Below, in pieces: positions 5,512 through 5,812 of a stretch of 5,812 nt of DNA. How positions within the stretch are numbered: the first letter of the stretch is position 1; the number at the start of each line of letters is the position of its first letter. The notes beneath the pieces are model-generated. The model was given only the letters and a program-made list of their open reading frames with translations. It made no database searches and had not been told where the DNA came from. The DNA is taken from assembly GCA_031254155.1 (NCBI GenBank), contig JAIRVA010000120.1, positions 1-5,812 on the forward strand. Direction: 5' to 3'. The stretch comes from Propionibacteriaceae bacterium. Lineage in GTDB: Bacteria > Actinomycetota > Actinomycetes > Propionibacteriales > Propionibacteriaceae. Position numbers and translations under genes: made by a program.

Positions 5512-5733
5512 ATGCCGACGGCAACGCTTACAGTTCGGATGGACCCAGAACTCAAGGAGCAATTCAGTGCAATTGCGGCCGGGGTTGGGTTGGATGCGCC
5601 CACGGTTGTTCGCATGCTCGCAGTTCAAACTGTCCGGGACCGGGTAATCCCGCTGAGCCTCACCGCCAGCCCCCGGGACGAGGCCGACCTGGCCTGGTGG
5701 GACGAGGCGCGGGCCGACTGGGGTGAATGGTGA
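5512..5733 (+). CDS. RelB/DinJ-type RHH antitoxin
   Basis: A 73-residue protein predicted to neutralise the toxin encoded by the overlapping next gene and to repress its own promoter. Residues 3-9 (TATLTVR) are the DNA-binding strand of a ribbon-helix-helix fold. Helix A follows at about 11-25 (DPELKEQFSAIAAGVGL), then helix B at 28-43 (DAPTVVRMLAVQTVRD), and the RelB/DinJ-like VIPLSL at 45-50. The tail (51-73) is acidic and unusually Trp-rich, with four Trp in WWDEARADWGEW; such tails usually wrap the toxin. ATG 5512 is chosen over ATG 5500 because of GGAG at 5502-5505. Its stop overlaps the toxin start, so the two are one coupled operon. The family assignment rests on motif recognition by eye. 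Confidence 0.85.
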   Translation: MPTATLTVRMDPELKEQFSAIAAGVGLDAPTVVRMLAVQTVRDRVIPLSLTASPRDEADLAWWDEARADWGEW

Positions 5734-5812
5734 CAGCGTTTGGCGACATTGTCGTGGCGTCTGGCGGTACGTACTCCTCAAAACCCCGGCCCGTCCTAAT
5801 CTTCCAGAATCG
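5727..5812 (+). CDS. PemK/MazF-type toxin, 5' part only
   Basis: The reading frame beginning at ATG 5727 (or GTG 5730) runs off the right edge after about 28 codons. The peptide contains FGDIVVASGGTYSSKPRPVLIF, which fits the N-terminus of the PemK/MazF family: GDIV strand, short loop, then the K-P-R-P-V-L-I strand. Family members are sequence-specific endoribonucleases that cut mRNA, rRNA or tRNA. GTG 5730 overlaps the antitoxin TGA as GTGA and has GGGG (5720-5723) six bases upstream; ATG 5727 has the same GGGG only three bases away. I slightly favour GTG 5730 but give the outer limit. The catalytic residues later in the protein lie outside the window, so activity cannot be judged. Confidence 0.8.
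   Translation, partial: MVTAFGDIVVASGGTYSSKPRPVLIFQN

Overview
The window looks like chromosomal DNA of a high-G+C actinobacterium. The grounds are a G+C content that I estimate at about 65%, GTG and TTG starts, -10 boxes of the TANNNT type, at least two genes that look leaderless, and a MutY with the short C-terminal half usual in Actinobacteria. Genus and species cannot be read from it. No insertion sequence, CRISPR array, rRNA or phage gene is visible.

Layout from left to right. Positions 1-527 carry no gene I can support; the stretch is C-rich on the + strand, nearly free of stop codons, and holds a 16-bp bulged hairpin and a strong G-quadruplex motif on the minus strand. mutY (adenine DNA glycosylase, +) starts at 528, probably without a leader. 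A convergent gap with a 10-bp inverted repeat separates it from a tRNA-Ser(UGA) on the minus strand. Upstream of the tRNA, on the same strand, come ugd (UDP-glucose 6-dehydrogenase) and a two-gene NatA/NatB-type ABC exporter, whose permease start overlaps the ATPase stop as ATGA. The ATPase is probably translated from a leaderless GTG at 5049 rather than from the longer TTG form.

The right end, from 5100 on, is toxin-antitoxin-like and faces the other way. First comes a solitary 72-residue RelE/ParE-like protein whose promoter has a perfect 17-bp operator-like dyad between the -35 and -10 boxes. Next is an RHH antitoxin of the RelB/DinJ type, with palindromes over its promoter and 5' leader. 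Its stop codon overlaps the start of a PemK/MazF-type toxin that runs off the window.

How the genes fit together. The ABC pair forms one translationally coupled unit, and ugd may be read from the same transcript. The antitoxin and the MazF-like toxin form one module, presumably autoregulated. mutY, the tRNA and ugd are housekeeping genes with no evident functional link to each other. Across the whole window the tetranucleotide GTAC is strikingly frequent (about 54 by hand count, against 3 for CTAG), and it is built partly from otherwise rare codons such as Val GTA.
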